NCBI GenBank assembly: GCA_029624765.1
Contig: JARSSO010000015.1
Coordinates: forward strand, 1 to 64,000
DNA from: Candidatus Contendibacter sp.
Lineage (GTDB): Bacteria > Pseudomonadota > Gammaproteobacteria > Competibacterales > Competibacteraceae
Direction of reading: 5' to 3'
DNA length: 64,000 bases
Shown piece by piece: positions 1-10,959 of this stretch (position 1 is the first letter of the stretch; every line of letters begins with the position of its first letter). Below the pieces are notes generated by a model. It was not told where the DNA came from. It ran no database searches and saw nothing but the letters and a program-made list of their open reading frames with translations. Both the position numbers and the translations under genes were made by a program.

Positions 1-60
1 GGCGTCTGATCTCCATATCCAATCCACCGGTTAGAGATGTGTGTAATGGACAGGGCTTAG

Positions 61-480
61 CCGGGGGACTCCCCAAGGTTTGACCGTTCCGGTGGTCAGT
101 TGGATTCTCCACGGTCCCTTCAACGACCGAGGTGAATCCACCATGGCAGAGTATCGGAGTCTGAGTCATACGAAATGGGCCGAAATACGCAGTGTCGAAT
201 GTCGTGGGGTATCTGAAAGGGAAGAGCGCGATCATGATCGCTCGATGTTTTGCGGGAAAGGAACGGAATTTCACGGGCAAGAATTTTTGGGCCAGAGGTT
301 ACTTTGTCTCCACGGTGGGATTGGATAAAACGACGGTTATTGAGTACATTCGGAACCAGGAGGCCGAAGAAGAGCGCCACGAACAGAGGAAGCTGCGGAT
401 GCCGCTTTGAGCGGCCCCAAGCATCCATAACCCCTTTGAGGGGTTCACCTAATAAGCCCCCGGCTTTGCCGGGGGTCATT
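61..480 (+). mobile_element. Decayed IS200/IS605-family element (approximate bounds)
   Basis: The stretch contains the start and the end of an IS200-type TnpA gene (143-410) followed by two compact hairpins: CCCC-TTTGA-GGGG at 431-443, and an 8-bp stem CCCCCGGC with TTT loop at 457-475. A small GGGG/CCCC palindrome lies near 64-76. Subterminal hairpins are what IS200/IS605 elements use as end-recognition sites, so I read the right-hand hairpins as the right end rather than as a terminator. The left boundary is uncertain. The element lacks the HUH domain and cannot move by itself. Directly to its right (485-499) lies a 15-bp sequence also found at 17344-17358. Confidence 0.65.
143..410 (+). 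pseudogene. IS200/IS605 TnpA transposase, internally deleted and frameshifted
   Basis: From the ATG at 143, behind a GAGGTG ribosome binding site, the reading begins MAEYRSLSHTKW, the usual N-terminus of IS200 transposases. Around 180-195 the reading shifts frame. From 192 it continues as the family's C-terminal half: a KGKSAI stretch, a RNF...FWARGYFVSTVG block and the YIRNQE helix carrying the catalytic tyrosine, ending at 410. The middle of the protein, including the HUH metal/nucleophile-positioning motif, is missing, roughly 55-60 residues. Full-length family members have about 130-150 residues. Translation signals are intact, so a short peptide could still be made, but transposase activity is not expected. 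Confidence 0.75.
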
Positions 481-540
481 TAACTTTCGTATAGGCTCTG
501 AACGCGGTTTCCGCCGCTTCCGCGCCGTTGGTGAATCGTT

Positions 541-1164
541 TTAACCGGCGGCGCGATGGCGCGGAGCCGAATGTGTTCGCCACCACCACAGCCGATAGCC
601 CAGCAGCGCCGTCAACACGCCCGCGTAGACCAGCGGCTCGGTGAGGTCGGCCTTGACCAGCCACAGATAGTGCAGCACGCCGAGCGCGCCGATGAGATAA
701 ACCAGTCGGTGCAGCCGCTGCCAGTTGCGCCCCAGCCGCTTGATCATCCCGTTGGTGGAGGTGACCGCCAGCGGGATCAGCAGCAGCCAGCCGGTAAATC
801 CCACCGTGATGTAGGGCCGCTTGGCGATATCCGCCACGATGGCCCGCCAGTCGAATAACTGGTCGAAGACCAGGTACACGCCAAAGTGCAGGCAGACGTA
901 AAAAAAAGCGAACAGGCCCAGCATCCGCCGAAATCGTTGCAACCAGTTCCAGCCGGTCAGCCGCCGCAACGGCGTCACCGCCAGGGTCAGCAGCAGGAAG
1001 CGCAGGCTCCAGTCGCCGGTGCGGTGGCTGAGGGTTTCGACCGGATTGGCGCCCAACTGGCCTTGCCAGCCCAGCCAGACCATCCAGGCCAGCGGCAGCA
1101 GGCTGACGGCGAATACCAGTGGTTTACCCCATGGTGGAACCAAACGGTGTGGTCGATTTGTCAT
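541..1164 (-). CDS. msrQ: MsrQ, haem-binding membrane subunit of periplasmic methionine sulfoxide reductase
   Basis: A 207-residue inner-membrane protein of the MsrQ/YedZ family. Such proteins pass electrons from the quinone pool or flavin through haem b to the periplasmic molybdenum enzyme MsrP, which repairs oxidised methionines. The sequence shows six hydrophobic segments, an early TGDWSLRFLLLTLAVTPLRR block typical of the ferric-reductase-like domain, and conserved histidines in segments such as YVCLHFGVY, LQRLHRLVYLIG and ALGVLHYLWLV. The reading frame is open much further upstream, but that part overlaps two small RNA units and does not resemble the family; the ATG at 1164 gives the family length. 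No msrP is beside it in the window; downstream lies only the IS remnant. Confidence 0.85.
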   Translation of the reverse strand: MTNRPHRLVPPWGKPLVFAVSLLPLAWMVWLGWQGQLGANPVETLSHRTGDWSLRFLLLTLAVTPLRRLTGWNWLQRFRRMLGLFAFFYVCLHFGVYLVFDQLFDWRAIVADIAKRPYITVGFTGWLLLIPLAVTSTNGMIKRLGRNWQRLHRLVYLIGALGVLHYLWLVKADLTEPLVYAGVLTALLGYRLWWWRTHSAPRHRAAG

Positions 1165-1262
1165 CGTTGCCGGATAAATGGTTGGGAGGAAGGAGCGATT
1201 CGTCGGTATCGGAACCTTCTTGGCCGGAAAGTTCCCGGCGCCGGTCCTGCCCTCGCGGACAC

Positions 1263-1289
1263 AAAAAAGCCGGGGGTCGAGCCCCCGGC
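1263..1289 (-). terminator. Rho-independent terminator of small RNA B
   Basis: Minus strand: GCCGGGGG, loop CTCGA, CCCCCGGC, then TTTTTT at 1268-1263. A textbook intrinsic terminator. It also shows that transcripts starting upstream do not simply run on into msrQ, whose start lies about 100 bp further on. Confidence 0.85.
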
Positions 1290-1340
1290 CAATAACCACC
1301 AAAGGAAGATTGGAGAAGAACAACATCCGAACGATGTCCG
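1263..1340 (-). ncRNA. Candidate small RNA B (downstream copy of a tandem pair)
   Basis: A self-contained unit of about 78 nt on the minus strand: a TTGACG...TACCTT promoter, a short unstructured part, the core TCCTTTGGTGGTT, then a GC hairpin (8-bp stem) and a run of six T. The stretch CAATC-T-TCCTTTGGTGGTT is shared almost unchanged with the unit at 1398-1511. TCCTTT is complementary to a Shine-Dalgarno sequence, so the RNA could pair with ribosome binding sites. No convincing reading frame fits between promoter and terminator. I do not recognise a named family; ends are predicted from promoter and U-tract. Confidence 0.6.
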
Positions 1341-1346
1341 GGACAT

Positions 1347-1376
1347 AAGGTAAACGGTTTTGCTGCAGCGCGTCAA
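1347..1376 (-). promoter_or_regulatory. Sigma-70-type promoter of small RNA B
   Basis: Minus strand -35 TTGACG at 1376-1371, 18-bp spacer, -10 TACCTT at 1352-1347. The predicted start is near 1340. The -35 and the following bases (TTGACGC) match those of the promoter at 1518-1546. Confidence 0.55.
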
Positions 1377-1397
1377 GTGATTTTTTTGCAGCGCAAC

Positions 1398-1428
1398 AAA
1401 AAAGCCGAGACAAGTTGACTGTCTCGGC
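1398..1428 (-). terminator. Rho-independent terminator of small RNA A
   Basis: Minus strand GCCGAGACA / TGTCTCGGC 9-bp stem (1428-1404) followed by TTTTTT (1403-1398). Confidence 0.85.
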
Positions 1429-1511
1429 AAGGAACCACCAAAGGAGGATTGCTTCAATTCGCATCCACCCATGAGGACGAGTGAAGCGAATAACATTCAC
1501 TACGAATGTTG
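1398..1511 (-). ncRNA. Candidate small RNA A (upstream copy of a tandem pair)
   Basis: About 114 nt on the minus strand between a near-consensus promoter and an intrinsic terminator. The 5' part can form a hairpin AACATTC-GTAGT-GAATGTT and a second stem ATTCGC/GCGAAT; then comes single-stranded CAATCCTCCTTTGGTGGTT, whose CCTCCTTT is a full anti-Shine-Dalgarno sequence, and the terminator. The core is shared with the unit at 1263-1340, so the two look like duplicated sibling RNAs. This design (own promoter, exposed C/U-rich anti-SD region, terminator used by Hfq) is typical of trans-acting regulators. The exact family is unknown to me. Confidence 0.65.
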
Positions 1512-1517
1512 CAGTGC

Positions 1518-1546
1518 AGTATAAAGACGATATTGCACTGCGTCAA
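1518..1546 (-). promoter_or_regulatory. Strong sigma-70-type promoter of small RNA A
   Basis: Minus strand -35 TTGACG at 1546-1541, 17-bp spacer, -10 TATACT at 1523-1518; predicted start near 1511. It lies just after the end of the oxidoreductase gene (1652), so this RNA is transcribed independently of the hyp operon. Confidence 0.75.
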
Positions 1547-1651
1547 GCATTTTGAAGTTTTCGCATAAAACAGGCAGCCCGTTATGCGGGTAGGTTGTTA
1601 AACCATGATCGGAACCGTGAAAATCCTCATCGAAAAGGTTCAGGGCCGACT

Positions 1652-2671
1652 TTAGGTCGTTTTGCCGCCATGTCGCAACACGATCTTGCCCAACTGTTCG
1701 GCCGCCAGCAATCGCTGGTGGGCGACGACCGCCTCGTCGAGCGCGAGGACCCGATCCAGCACCGGCTCGATCCGGTGCGCCTCGACAAAACGCAGCATGG
1801 CGGCGAACTCGTCGGGCGAGCCCATGGTGGAGCCGACGATGCGCGCCTGCCGGAAAAACAGCTTGGCCATCTCCAGTCCCGTCGGCGGGTTGCCGGCGGT
1901 CGCGCCGTAGATCACCAGCCGGCCGGCCGGCTTGAGCGCCGAAAAGCAACCCTTGAAGGCTGGGCCGCCGGTGCCGTCGACGACCACGTCCACGCCGCCG
2001 GTCATCTTGGCCAGTTGCTTGTCCCAGTCGCCCGCCCGATAGTTGACGCCGTCCGCCGCACCCATCCGCCGAGCCTGTTCCAGCTTGGCCTCATCGCCGC
2101 TGGTCACGAAGACCCGCGCGCCCAGCGCCACCGCCCATTTCAAGGCGAAGGTCGCCACGCCGCCGCCGATGCCGGTGACCAGCACCGTTTCCCCGGCCCG
2201 CGCCGCTCCCTGCGTCATCAGCGCCCGCCAGGAGGTCAGGCCGGCCAACGGGATCGCCGCCGCTTGTTCCCAGCTCAGGAACGCCGGTTTGGGAAACACG
2301 TGGCCGACGGGAACGCAAATGGATTCGGCGAACGTGCCGGGATCGGGCATTCCCAGCACGCGAAAAGTGGGACCGGGAAAGCGAGGGTCCGCGCCCCAGT
2401 CGTAGGCGGGATAAATCACGACCTCCCGTCCCAGACAGTCCGCCGGGGCGCCGGGGCCGAGCTTGTCCACCACCCCGGCGCCGTCCGAACCGGTGGTGCA
2501 GGGCAACCGGATAGCCGGATACTGGCCGAGGGTGATCCAGACATCGCGGCGGTTGAGCGCCGAGGCATGGAGGCGAACCCGGACTTGGCCCGGACCCGGT
2601 TCCGGGGTGGGGATCTCATCGATGCGCAACTGCTCGGGACCGCCGAGTTGGGAGAGGATGACAGCCTTCAT
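1652..2671 (-). CDS. Zinc-type alcohol dehydrogenase / quinone oxidoreductase-like protein (MDR superfamily)
   Basis: A 339-residue medium-chain dehydrogenase/reductase. The N-terminal GroES-like domain contains ASALNRRDVW and GSDGAGVV. The NAD(P)-binding half has the glycine motif in VLVTGIGGGVATFALKWA near residues 165-181, followed by the expected VTSGDEAKLEQARRMGA. The cysteines of the structural-zinc lobe are not obvious, which favours the quinone-oxidoreductase branch; the substrate cannot be told from sequence. It starts 27 bp after hypC on the same strand, so it is probably the last gene of the hyp operon, an unusual partner for hydrogenase maturation genes. Confidence 0.8.
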   Translation of the reverse strand: MKAVILSQLGGPEQLRIDEIPTPEPGPGQVRVRLHASALNRRDVWITLGQYPAIRLPCTTGSDGAGVVDKLGPGAPADCLGREVVIYPAYDWGADPRFPGPTFRVLGMPDPGTFAESICVPVGHVFPKPAFLSWEQAAAIPLAGLTSWRALMTQGAARAGETVLVTGIGGGVATFALKWAVALGARVFVTSGDEAKLEQARRMGAADGVNYRAGDWDKQLAKMTGGVDVVVDGTGGPAFKGCFSALKPAGRLVIYGATAGNPPTGLEMAKLFFRQARIVGSTMGSPDEFAAMLRFVEAHRIEPVLDRVLALDEAVVAHQRLLAAEQLGKIVLRHGGKTT

Positions 2672-2698
2672 GAAGTCAACTCCTGGATTCAGTGTGAT

Positions 2699-2944
2699 TC
2701 AGGCCAGTGGGACGGATGCCGTGGCCGCGCGGGTCGCCAGTTCGGCGAACAGGCGCAAGGTGGCTTCGGCCTCGGCCACGTTCAAACGTTCGAGCGCGTA
2801 GCCGACATGGACGATGACGTAATCACCCACCGCCACCTGGTCGAGCAGGGCGGTGGAAATGGATTTGCGGATACCGTCCAACTCCACCACGGCGGTTTCG
2901 GCATCCGGCGTTTCGATGACTTGGACGGGGATGGCTAGACACAT
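2699..2944 (-). CDS. hypC: HypC, hydrogenase maturation chaperone
   Basis: An 81-residue HypC/HupF protein. It begins MCLAIP, and Cys2 is the residue that holds the Fe(CN)2CO precursor and contacts the hydrogenase large subunit; the family's VGDYVIVHVGYALERL stretch follows near residues 38-53. With HypD (not in this window) it carries the iron centre into the large subunit. Size is typical. It lies 30 bp after hypF in the run hypB-hypF-hypC. Confidence 0.95.
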   Translation of the reverse strand: MCLAIPVQVIETPDAETAVVELDGIRKSISTALLDQVAVGDYVIVHVGYALERLNVAEAEATLRLFAELATRAATASVPLA

Positions 2945-2974
2945 GGTTGGGAACCTCGGGTCGGAGATGTGGTT

Positions 2975-5308
<2,334 letters not shown>

Positions 5309-5326
5309 GGCCGTTGCGTCAGCCGC

Positions 5327-6226
5327 TCACGCTTCCAGCCGGGCGCGCGCCTCGGCCAGCCGCTCCTCCAGGCGTTCGACCTGCCGCCGCAGCGCCGCGC
5401 GCCGCTCGACCCGCAACCAGTCCAGCCAGTCGGCCAGTCCCGCGCCGGTGCGCGCCGACAGTTGCAGGACGGTGAGATCGGGATTGATGCGGCGCGCGTA
5501 TTCCAGGCACTGTTCCACGTCGAAATCCAGATGCGGCAGCAAGTCGATCTTGTTGAGCAGGAGCAGATCGGCGGCGGCGAACATGTTCGGATACTTGAGC
5601 GGCTTGTCCTCGCCCTCGGTCACGGAGAGCACGACCACCTTGTGCGCCTCGCCCAGATCGAAACCGGCCGGGCACACCAGATTGCCGACGTTCTCGATGA
5701 ACAGCACCCCGCCCTCGGGCAAGGCCAGAGATTCGAAGGCGTGGCCGATTGTGTGAGCGTCGAGATGGCAACCCTTGCCGGTATTAACCTGGATCGCCGG
5801 GACACCGGTGGCGCGGAGCCGGTCGGCGTCGCGGCTGGTTTGCTGGTCGCCCTCGATCACCGCCAGCGGCATTTCCTCCCGCAACGCCTCCAGAGTCCGC
5901 GCCAGCAGGCTGGTCTTGCCGGAACCGGGGCTGGAAACCAGATTCAACGTCAGCAGGCCCCGCGTTTCGAACAACCGCCGGTTGGCGTCGGCGAAGCCCT
6001 GGTTGTAGGCCAGCAGGTCCTGTTCGAGCCGCAGCAACCGGGGCGAATCGGAACCGGGTGGCGCCAGGACGAAGGCGGGAGGGGGGACAGGGATGCCGCC
6101 AAGGTCGTGTGGGTGAGCGTGAGAATGGCCGTCGCCATGATGGTGGAGATGAGCGCGCCGATGTTCCGGGGATTGACGTTCCTCGATCCGGATTTCTCCC
6201 TCACCACAACCACAGACGTTGCACAT
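5327..6226 (-). CDS. hypB: HypB, GTPase for nickel insertion into hydrogenase
   Basis: A 299-residue HypB. The N-terminus has CNVCGCGEG, the cysteine nickel-binding motif. Next comes a histidine-rich store ([16 protein letters not shown], about 26-41), then the GTPase domain with P-loop [11 protein letters not shown], the metal/switch region [13 protein letters not shown], and NKIDLL as the base-specificity motif. HypB works with HypA to deliver nickel. The His-rich part suggests it can also store the metal. It is first in the minus-strand run hypB-hypF-hypC-oxidoreductase; hypA, hypD, hypE and hydrogenase structural genes are not in the window. Confidence 0.95.
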   Translation of the reverse strand: MCNVCGCGEGEIRIEERQSPEHRRAHLHHHGDGHSHAHPHDLGGIPVPPPAFVLAPPGSDSPRLLRLEQDLLAYNQGFADANRRLFETRGLLTLNLVSSPGSGKTSLLARTLEALREEMPLAVIEGDQQTSRDADRLRATGVPAIQVNTGKGCHLDAHTIGHAFESLALPEGGVLFIENVGNLVCPAGFDLGEAHKVVVLSVTEGEDKPLKYPNMFAAADLLLLNKIDLLPHLDFDVEQCLEYARRINPDLTVLQLSARTGAGLADWLDWLRVERRAALRRQVERLEERLAEARARLEA

Positions 6227-6478
6227 CGAAGACTCCTTCTGGCTTTCGGAGGGCGGATGCGTTGCATTTTAAGCATAGAACAGTCCAACGCCCGTGGCGA
6301 CTTGCGATCAAGTCGGACCGGACCCCTGGATTCCAGTTGATTCCGCCCGTTTCGGGATGGCCCACCGGTTCAAACTGAACCGGTTCAACCGATCATTATG
6401 GACCGGACAGCATTCAGAATCGGCTGCGGAATAGTGGAGGAGAACTTATTTTTTCTTATTTTTCAATAGATAATATTA
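6227..6478. promoter_or_regulatory. Upstream region of hypB with a perfect inverted repeat
   Basis: No gene is seen here. At 6364-6384 there is ACCGGTTCA-AAC-TGAACCGGT, a perfect 9-bp inverted repeat with a 3-bp centre, about 140 bp upstream of hypB, the size expected of a dimeric regulator site. A very AT-rich patch lies at 6447-6479. I found no clean FNR box and no clear sigma-70 promoter for hypB. Confidence 0.35.
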
Positions 6479-6494
6479 TGGCATGTTGTTTGCC
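6479..6494 (+). promoter_or_regulatory. Sigma-54-type promoter
   Basis: Plus strand TGGCATG-TTGT-TTGCC: GG at 6480-6481 and GC at 6492-6493 with exactly 10 bp between, close to the RpoN consensus TGGCACG-N4-TTGC. It points toward 6640, where only the orphan terminator and the end of leuA (opposite strand) lie. The site is nearly palindromic, and the minus strand also reads GG-N10-GC toward hypB, but with a poorer -12 element. Confidence 0.45.
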
Positions 6495-6504
6495 AAGATT
6501 ATCG

Positions 6505-6634
6505 GGCGGGTCCAGGGACGATTTACCGTGAGGGATCACCGAATTGCTTGAGCGATAGTGAACGGGGTCGGCGAACGGAGGCGCGTGGATTGGGGGTGGG
6601 CGAGCCTAGCGGCGTTCGCACCACCCCTTTTTTT
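6505..6634 (+). ncRNA. Candidate RpoN-dependent small RNA
   Basis: About 130 nt lie between the sigma-54-type promoter (start expected near 6505) and a strong plus-strand terminator, with no plausible reading frame. The sequence has several GGA motifs, one of them in the loop of a small hairpin GTGA-GGGA-TCAC, resembling the binding sites of CsrA/RsmA. That would fit a protein-sequestering RNA, but this is only a suggestion from the motif. Confidence 0.35.
6593..6634 (+). terminator. Plus-strand Rho-independent terminator with no obvious gene upstream
   Basis: GGGGTGG (6593-6599) pairs with CCACCCC (6621-6627). An inner GCGA/TCGC and GCC/GGC stem surrounds a TAGC loop, and seven T follow at 6628-6634. 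The U-tract exists only on the plus strand, so it is not primarily the leuA terminator. Confidence 0.7.
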
Positions 6635-6642
6635 GGCGCGCG

Positions 6643-8457
<1,815 letters not shown>

Positions 8458-8574
8458 CTAGGCCCGACGACCGTGACTTAGTCGCGGCAGGGACAAGGAG
8501 AGAGCGCGCGCGAAAACGGAGGGATGAACGCTGACGGGAACGCGGAAGACGCGGGGTCGATACGGCTTAGACAT
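8458..8574 (-). CDS. Possible leuA leader peptide (attenuator)
   Basis: A 38-codon frame starts about 200 bp upstream of leuA and ends TAG at 8460-8458. It encodes MSKPYRPRV... with four leucines in nine residues near its end (ALSLSLPRL, including a CTA codon), followed immediately by overlapping GC-rich inverted repeats (GGCC...GGCCGCC). Leucine-rich leader peptides followed by alternative hairpins control leu genes in many proteobacteria. Against it: no leucine run, a poor ribosome binding site and no U-tract after the hairpins. Otherwise 8371-8708 holds nothing I recognise. Confidence 0.25.
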   Translation of the reverse strand: MSKPYRPRVFRVPVSVHPSVFARALSLSLPRLSHGRRA

Positions 8575-8708
8575 GGGAGCAATCCTCGAAACGGTTCATG
8601 AAGATGAACGGCGACAGCAAGACCCCGGCGCTCCTTTGGGAGGCCGGGCGACTCAGTCGCCGTTCGAACCGTTCGGTGGATTGCGCGTTCATGGATCAGT
8701 GGATGGTT

Positions 8709-8987
8709 TCAGGGCCGCTTGGAAGAGCGGTCGGGCAAGGATCTTCTGGAAGCCGGTTCACGCCCGGCATTGGCGGCGGGTCGGCCTGAACGGGGCTCGC
8801 GTCCGGCCGCCGAGCGAACCGGCTTCTTGCCGCGGGCTCGAGCCCGGACCTGCTGGATGATCACACCCGCGATGATCAGGAGCACGCCGCACAGCTTCCC
8901 CGGGATATTATCCAAGGCGAATAGCGTGATCAACCCCGCCAGCATATAGAGATAGGGCAAAAGTTCGTAGATCGGCTGCGGAATCAT
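8709..8987 (-). CDS. Small membrane protein of unknown function
   Basis: A 92-residue frame. It opens with two hydrophobic segments (about 8-25 and 30-47) separated by ALDNIPGKL, and continues with a strongly basic tail rich in Arg, Gly, Ala and Pro. I do not recognise a family. The membrane half reads like a real protein, while the tail has the composition of the local GC-rich DNA. It stands between leuA and the cytochrome b561-like gene. 8988-9193 contains no further gene I can support. Confidence 0.5.
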   Translation of the reverse strand: MIPQPIYELLPYLYMLAGLITLFALDNIPGKLCGVLLIIAGVIIQQVRARARGKKPVRSAAGREPRSGRPAANAGREPASRRSLPDRSSKRP

Positions 8988-9193
8988 GTCGTCGAGCCTC
9001 GTAACCCGTCATTTCGTAGACCCGGTTCCACTGTCCTTGGGAAAACAGGGATATCGCTTTACATAATGGTAACAGTTTCTCCCGATTTCGACAGGGATGT
9101 CGAGATTTTGTGGTGGTTGCGGGCTGCTCCAAGTTCGTCAAGAATGGAGTCGGAACGGTTTTCGTGGGCGCCCCGTTGAGCGAGGTGAGGGTT

Positions 9194-9868
9194 ATGACCG
9201 AAAAAAATGATGTAATTCAGAATATTGAAGTATGGGATTTGCCGACCCGGCTATTTCACTGGTCGCTGGTGGCGCTCGTGGCCGCGCAATGGCTGACCGC
9301 CGAGGGAAGCGGCGCCATGCATTGGCACGTCCGGGGCGGTTACGCAGTGCTGGCGCTAGTGCTGTTTCGCCTGATCTGGGGATTCATGGGCAGCGACACC
9401 GCGCGCTTCAGCGATTTCTTGCGCGGGCCAGGTGCGGCGCTGGCGTATGCCCAAGCGTTGCGGCGCGGCGAGACGCCGCGCTATCTCGGCCACAACCCGC
9501 TCGGTGCCTGGTCCATCGTGGCGATGCTGGTGTTGTTGCTGATCCAGGCCGGCACCGGATTGTTCGCCAACGACGATATCCTGATCGAGGGACCGCTGTA
9601 CGCCTGGGTGTCGAAAGGAACCAGCGACTGGTTGACCACGATCCACAGGTTCAATTTCAATCTGCTGTTGCTGGTGATCGCGGTCCATCTCTCGGCGGTG
9701 CTGTTCTACCTGCTGGTCAAGCGCGAAAATCTGATTCGTCCCATGCTGAGCGGCCGCAAGCGCCTGCCACCGGGGGAGGTTGGCCCGGCGCCGCGCATCG
9801 TCAGCCCTTGGCTGGGGTTGGCGGTTTTGGCGGTCGCGGTGGTTGCCGTCTGGCTGCTGGTGCGTTGA
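9194..9868 (+). CDS. Cytochrome b561-type membrane protein
   Basis: A 224-residue di-haem membrane cytochrome of the bacterial b561/hydrogenase-b-subunit superfamily. It starts EVWDLPTRLFHWSL, the usual first helix with a haem-ligand His, followed by MHWHVRGGYAVLALVLFRLIWG with further histidines, and later TIHRFNFNLLLLVIAVHLSAVLFY with the last ligands. Four main hydrophobic helices plus a C-terminal one are visible. Such proteins move electrons between quinones and soluble or periplasmic cytochromes. The ATG at 9194 follows GAGGTGAGG. It converges on the cytochrome c' gene, a likely partner because c'-like proteins are often coupled to b561-type cytochromes. Confidence 0.85.
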   Translation: MTEKNDVIQNIEVWDLPTRLFHWSLVALVAAQWLTAEGSGAMHWHVRGGYAVLALVLFRLIWGFMGSDTARFSDFLRGPGAALAYAQALRRGETPRYLGHNPLGAWSIVAMLVLLLIQAGTGLFANDDILIEGPLYAWVSKGTSDWLTTIHRFNFNLLLLVIAVHLSAVLFYLLVKRENLIRPMLSGRKRLPPGEVGPAPRIVSPWLGLAVLAVAVVAVWLLVR

Positions 9869-9886
9869 GCGGCGGCGAAAACGACG

Positions 9887-9910
9887 AAGGCCATGCCGAA
9901 GCATGGCCTT
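9887..9910. terminator. Bidirectional hairpin terminator
   Basis: AAGGCCATGC - CGAA - GCATGGCCTT: a perfect 10-bp stem with tetraloop between the convergent cytochrome b561-like and cytochrome c' genes. T-rich sequence follows on both strands, although neither U-tract is long. Confidence 0.65.
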
Positions 9911-9934
9911 TCGGTTCGACCAACCGCGAAACGA

Positions 9935-10402
9935 TCAATCCTTCCTGAATTCCTTATGGCAGGCCTTGCAGGTTTCGGCGGTCTTGCCGAACTGGGCCTT
10001 GATGTCCGCTTCCTTGCCGCTCTTGGCGACTTCGGCCAGCTTGGTCGCCTCCTGTTGGAAATTGGTCATCTTGGTTTGAAATTCGCTCCATTTGGTCCAG
10101 ATTTCCGGCTTGGCCTCGGTATCCTTCACCACATCCGGTCCGGAGCCCTTCGAAAAACCCTCGGGGGCCGCCTTGCTCATCATCTCGACGTACTGGGCGT
10201 GACGGGCCACGGCGGCGGCGTCGAACGGAACCTCACCCTTGACCATCGCGCCGATGGGTTTGAAATTCCAGCCGATGATCGTGTAAACGGATTTTCGGTA
10301 CTCGACCACCTCTTCTGGCTTCTGGCCAGCCGCGTTGGCGGCCGTCAGTACGCCCATGCCCAGGATTCCACCCACCAAAATCATCGCCAATTGCTTGTTC
10401 AT
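9935..10402 (-). CDS. Cytochrome c' (periplasmic haem protein)
   Basis: A 155-residue protein with a signal peptide (MNKQLAMILVGGILGMGV... cleaved after AANA, about residue 24) and a single haem motif CKACH close to the C-terminus, the hallmark of the four-helix-bundle cytochrome c'/c556 family. The mature chain begins QKPEEVVEYRKSVYTIIGWN, as usual for the family. These proteins bind NO or act as electron carriers in the periplasm. It converges with the cytochrome b561-like gene across a shared terminator. Confidence 0.92.
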   Translation of the reverse strand: MNKQLAMILVGGILGMGVLTAANAAGQKPEEVVEYRKSVYTIIGWNFKPIGAMVKGEVPFDAAAVARHAQYVEMMSKAAPEGFSKGSGPDVVKDTEAKPEIWTKWSEFQTKMTNFQQEATKLAEVAKSGKEADIKAQFGKTAETCKACHKEFRKD

Positions 10403-10500
10403 TGATAAGTATCCCCCAGATTTATGATCAAATAAGTTCGATATCGGTAATCATGCCACGGGTCCAGCATTTTGCAAGGCCAAGCTGAAACCAGGCTGAA

Positions 10501-10848
10501 TCATCGGCTTTTGTCGTGGCCTTCAAGATGCAGCGCCAGCCAGACCGTTGGCGGATCGTGGCTGGTCCATTCCACCCGATGCCGACGATGCGCCGGAATC
10601 CAGACGTAATCGCCCGGCGTCAGGATGCGCGCGGCATCCTCGTCGGCGAAGCGCAATCCAGCCCGACCCTGCAACAGCGTCACCCATTCGTCTTCATCCT
10701 GGTCGTACCATTCGCTGGGCGGAGTGGCGTGACCGATGGAAACGATGCGTTCCAGCCGACAGCCACCAGTGCGCAAAAGAGTGTCGAACCGTTCCGCCGG
10801 CAGGGTGGTCGGAATACCAGCGAACAAATGGCCCGCATCGACGATCAT
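10501..10848 (-). CDS. Cupin-domain protein
   Basis: A 115-residue single cupin barrel. The first cupin motif is visible as PPSEWYDQDEDEWVTLLQGRAGLRF (residues 43-67), with Glu and Asp where metal-binding histidines often stand; the second is LTPGDYVWIPAHRRHRVEW (76-94) with His87, His90 and Trp94. It resembles the small cupins described as phosphoribosylaminoimidazole-carboxylase-like, whose substrate is unknown. The ATG at 10848 follows GGAG. It is divergent from the MaoC-phosphate acetyltransferase gene with about 110 bp between. Confidence 0.75.
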   Translation of the reverse strand: MIVDAGHLFAGIPTTLPAERFDTLLRTGGCRLERIVSIGHATPPSEWYDQDEDEWVTLLQGRAGLRFADEDAARILTPGDYVWIPAHRRHRVEWTSHDPPTVWLALHLEGHDKSR

Positions 10849-10959
10849 GGGATCGAACTCCAACGGTAGTGAATGTTGCGGTGCAAAATGAGCTAGAATT
10901 GAAGTGGTTATCGAATCGCTGAACCGCGCCTCGCAACGCCCGCCTTGAGAGGAATCGCC

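Noticed and set aside
457-475. GC hairpin as an intrinsic terminator of msrQ
   Set aside because: The T-tract is poor on both strands and the hairpin fits the right end of the IS200/IS605 remnant better.
1165-1500. 112-residue N-terminal extension of msrQ
   Set aside because: It covers two promoters and two terminators of the small RNA pair and has no MsrQ-like sequence; the ATG at 1164 gives the family length.
1595-2938. 447-codon plus-strand frame opposite the oxidoreductase and hypC
   Set aside because: Composition (Gly/Arg/Gln/His) is that of an antisense shadow, with no domain match, and both minus-strand genes are well supported.
6479-6496. Sigma-54 promoter reading toward hypB on the minus strand
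   Set aside because: GG-N10-GC is met because the site is nearly palindromic, but the -12 element (ATGC) and the bases after TGGCA fit worse than on the plus strand; kept only as an alternative.
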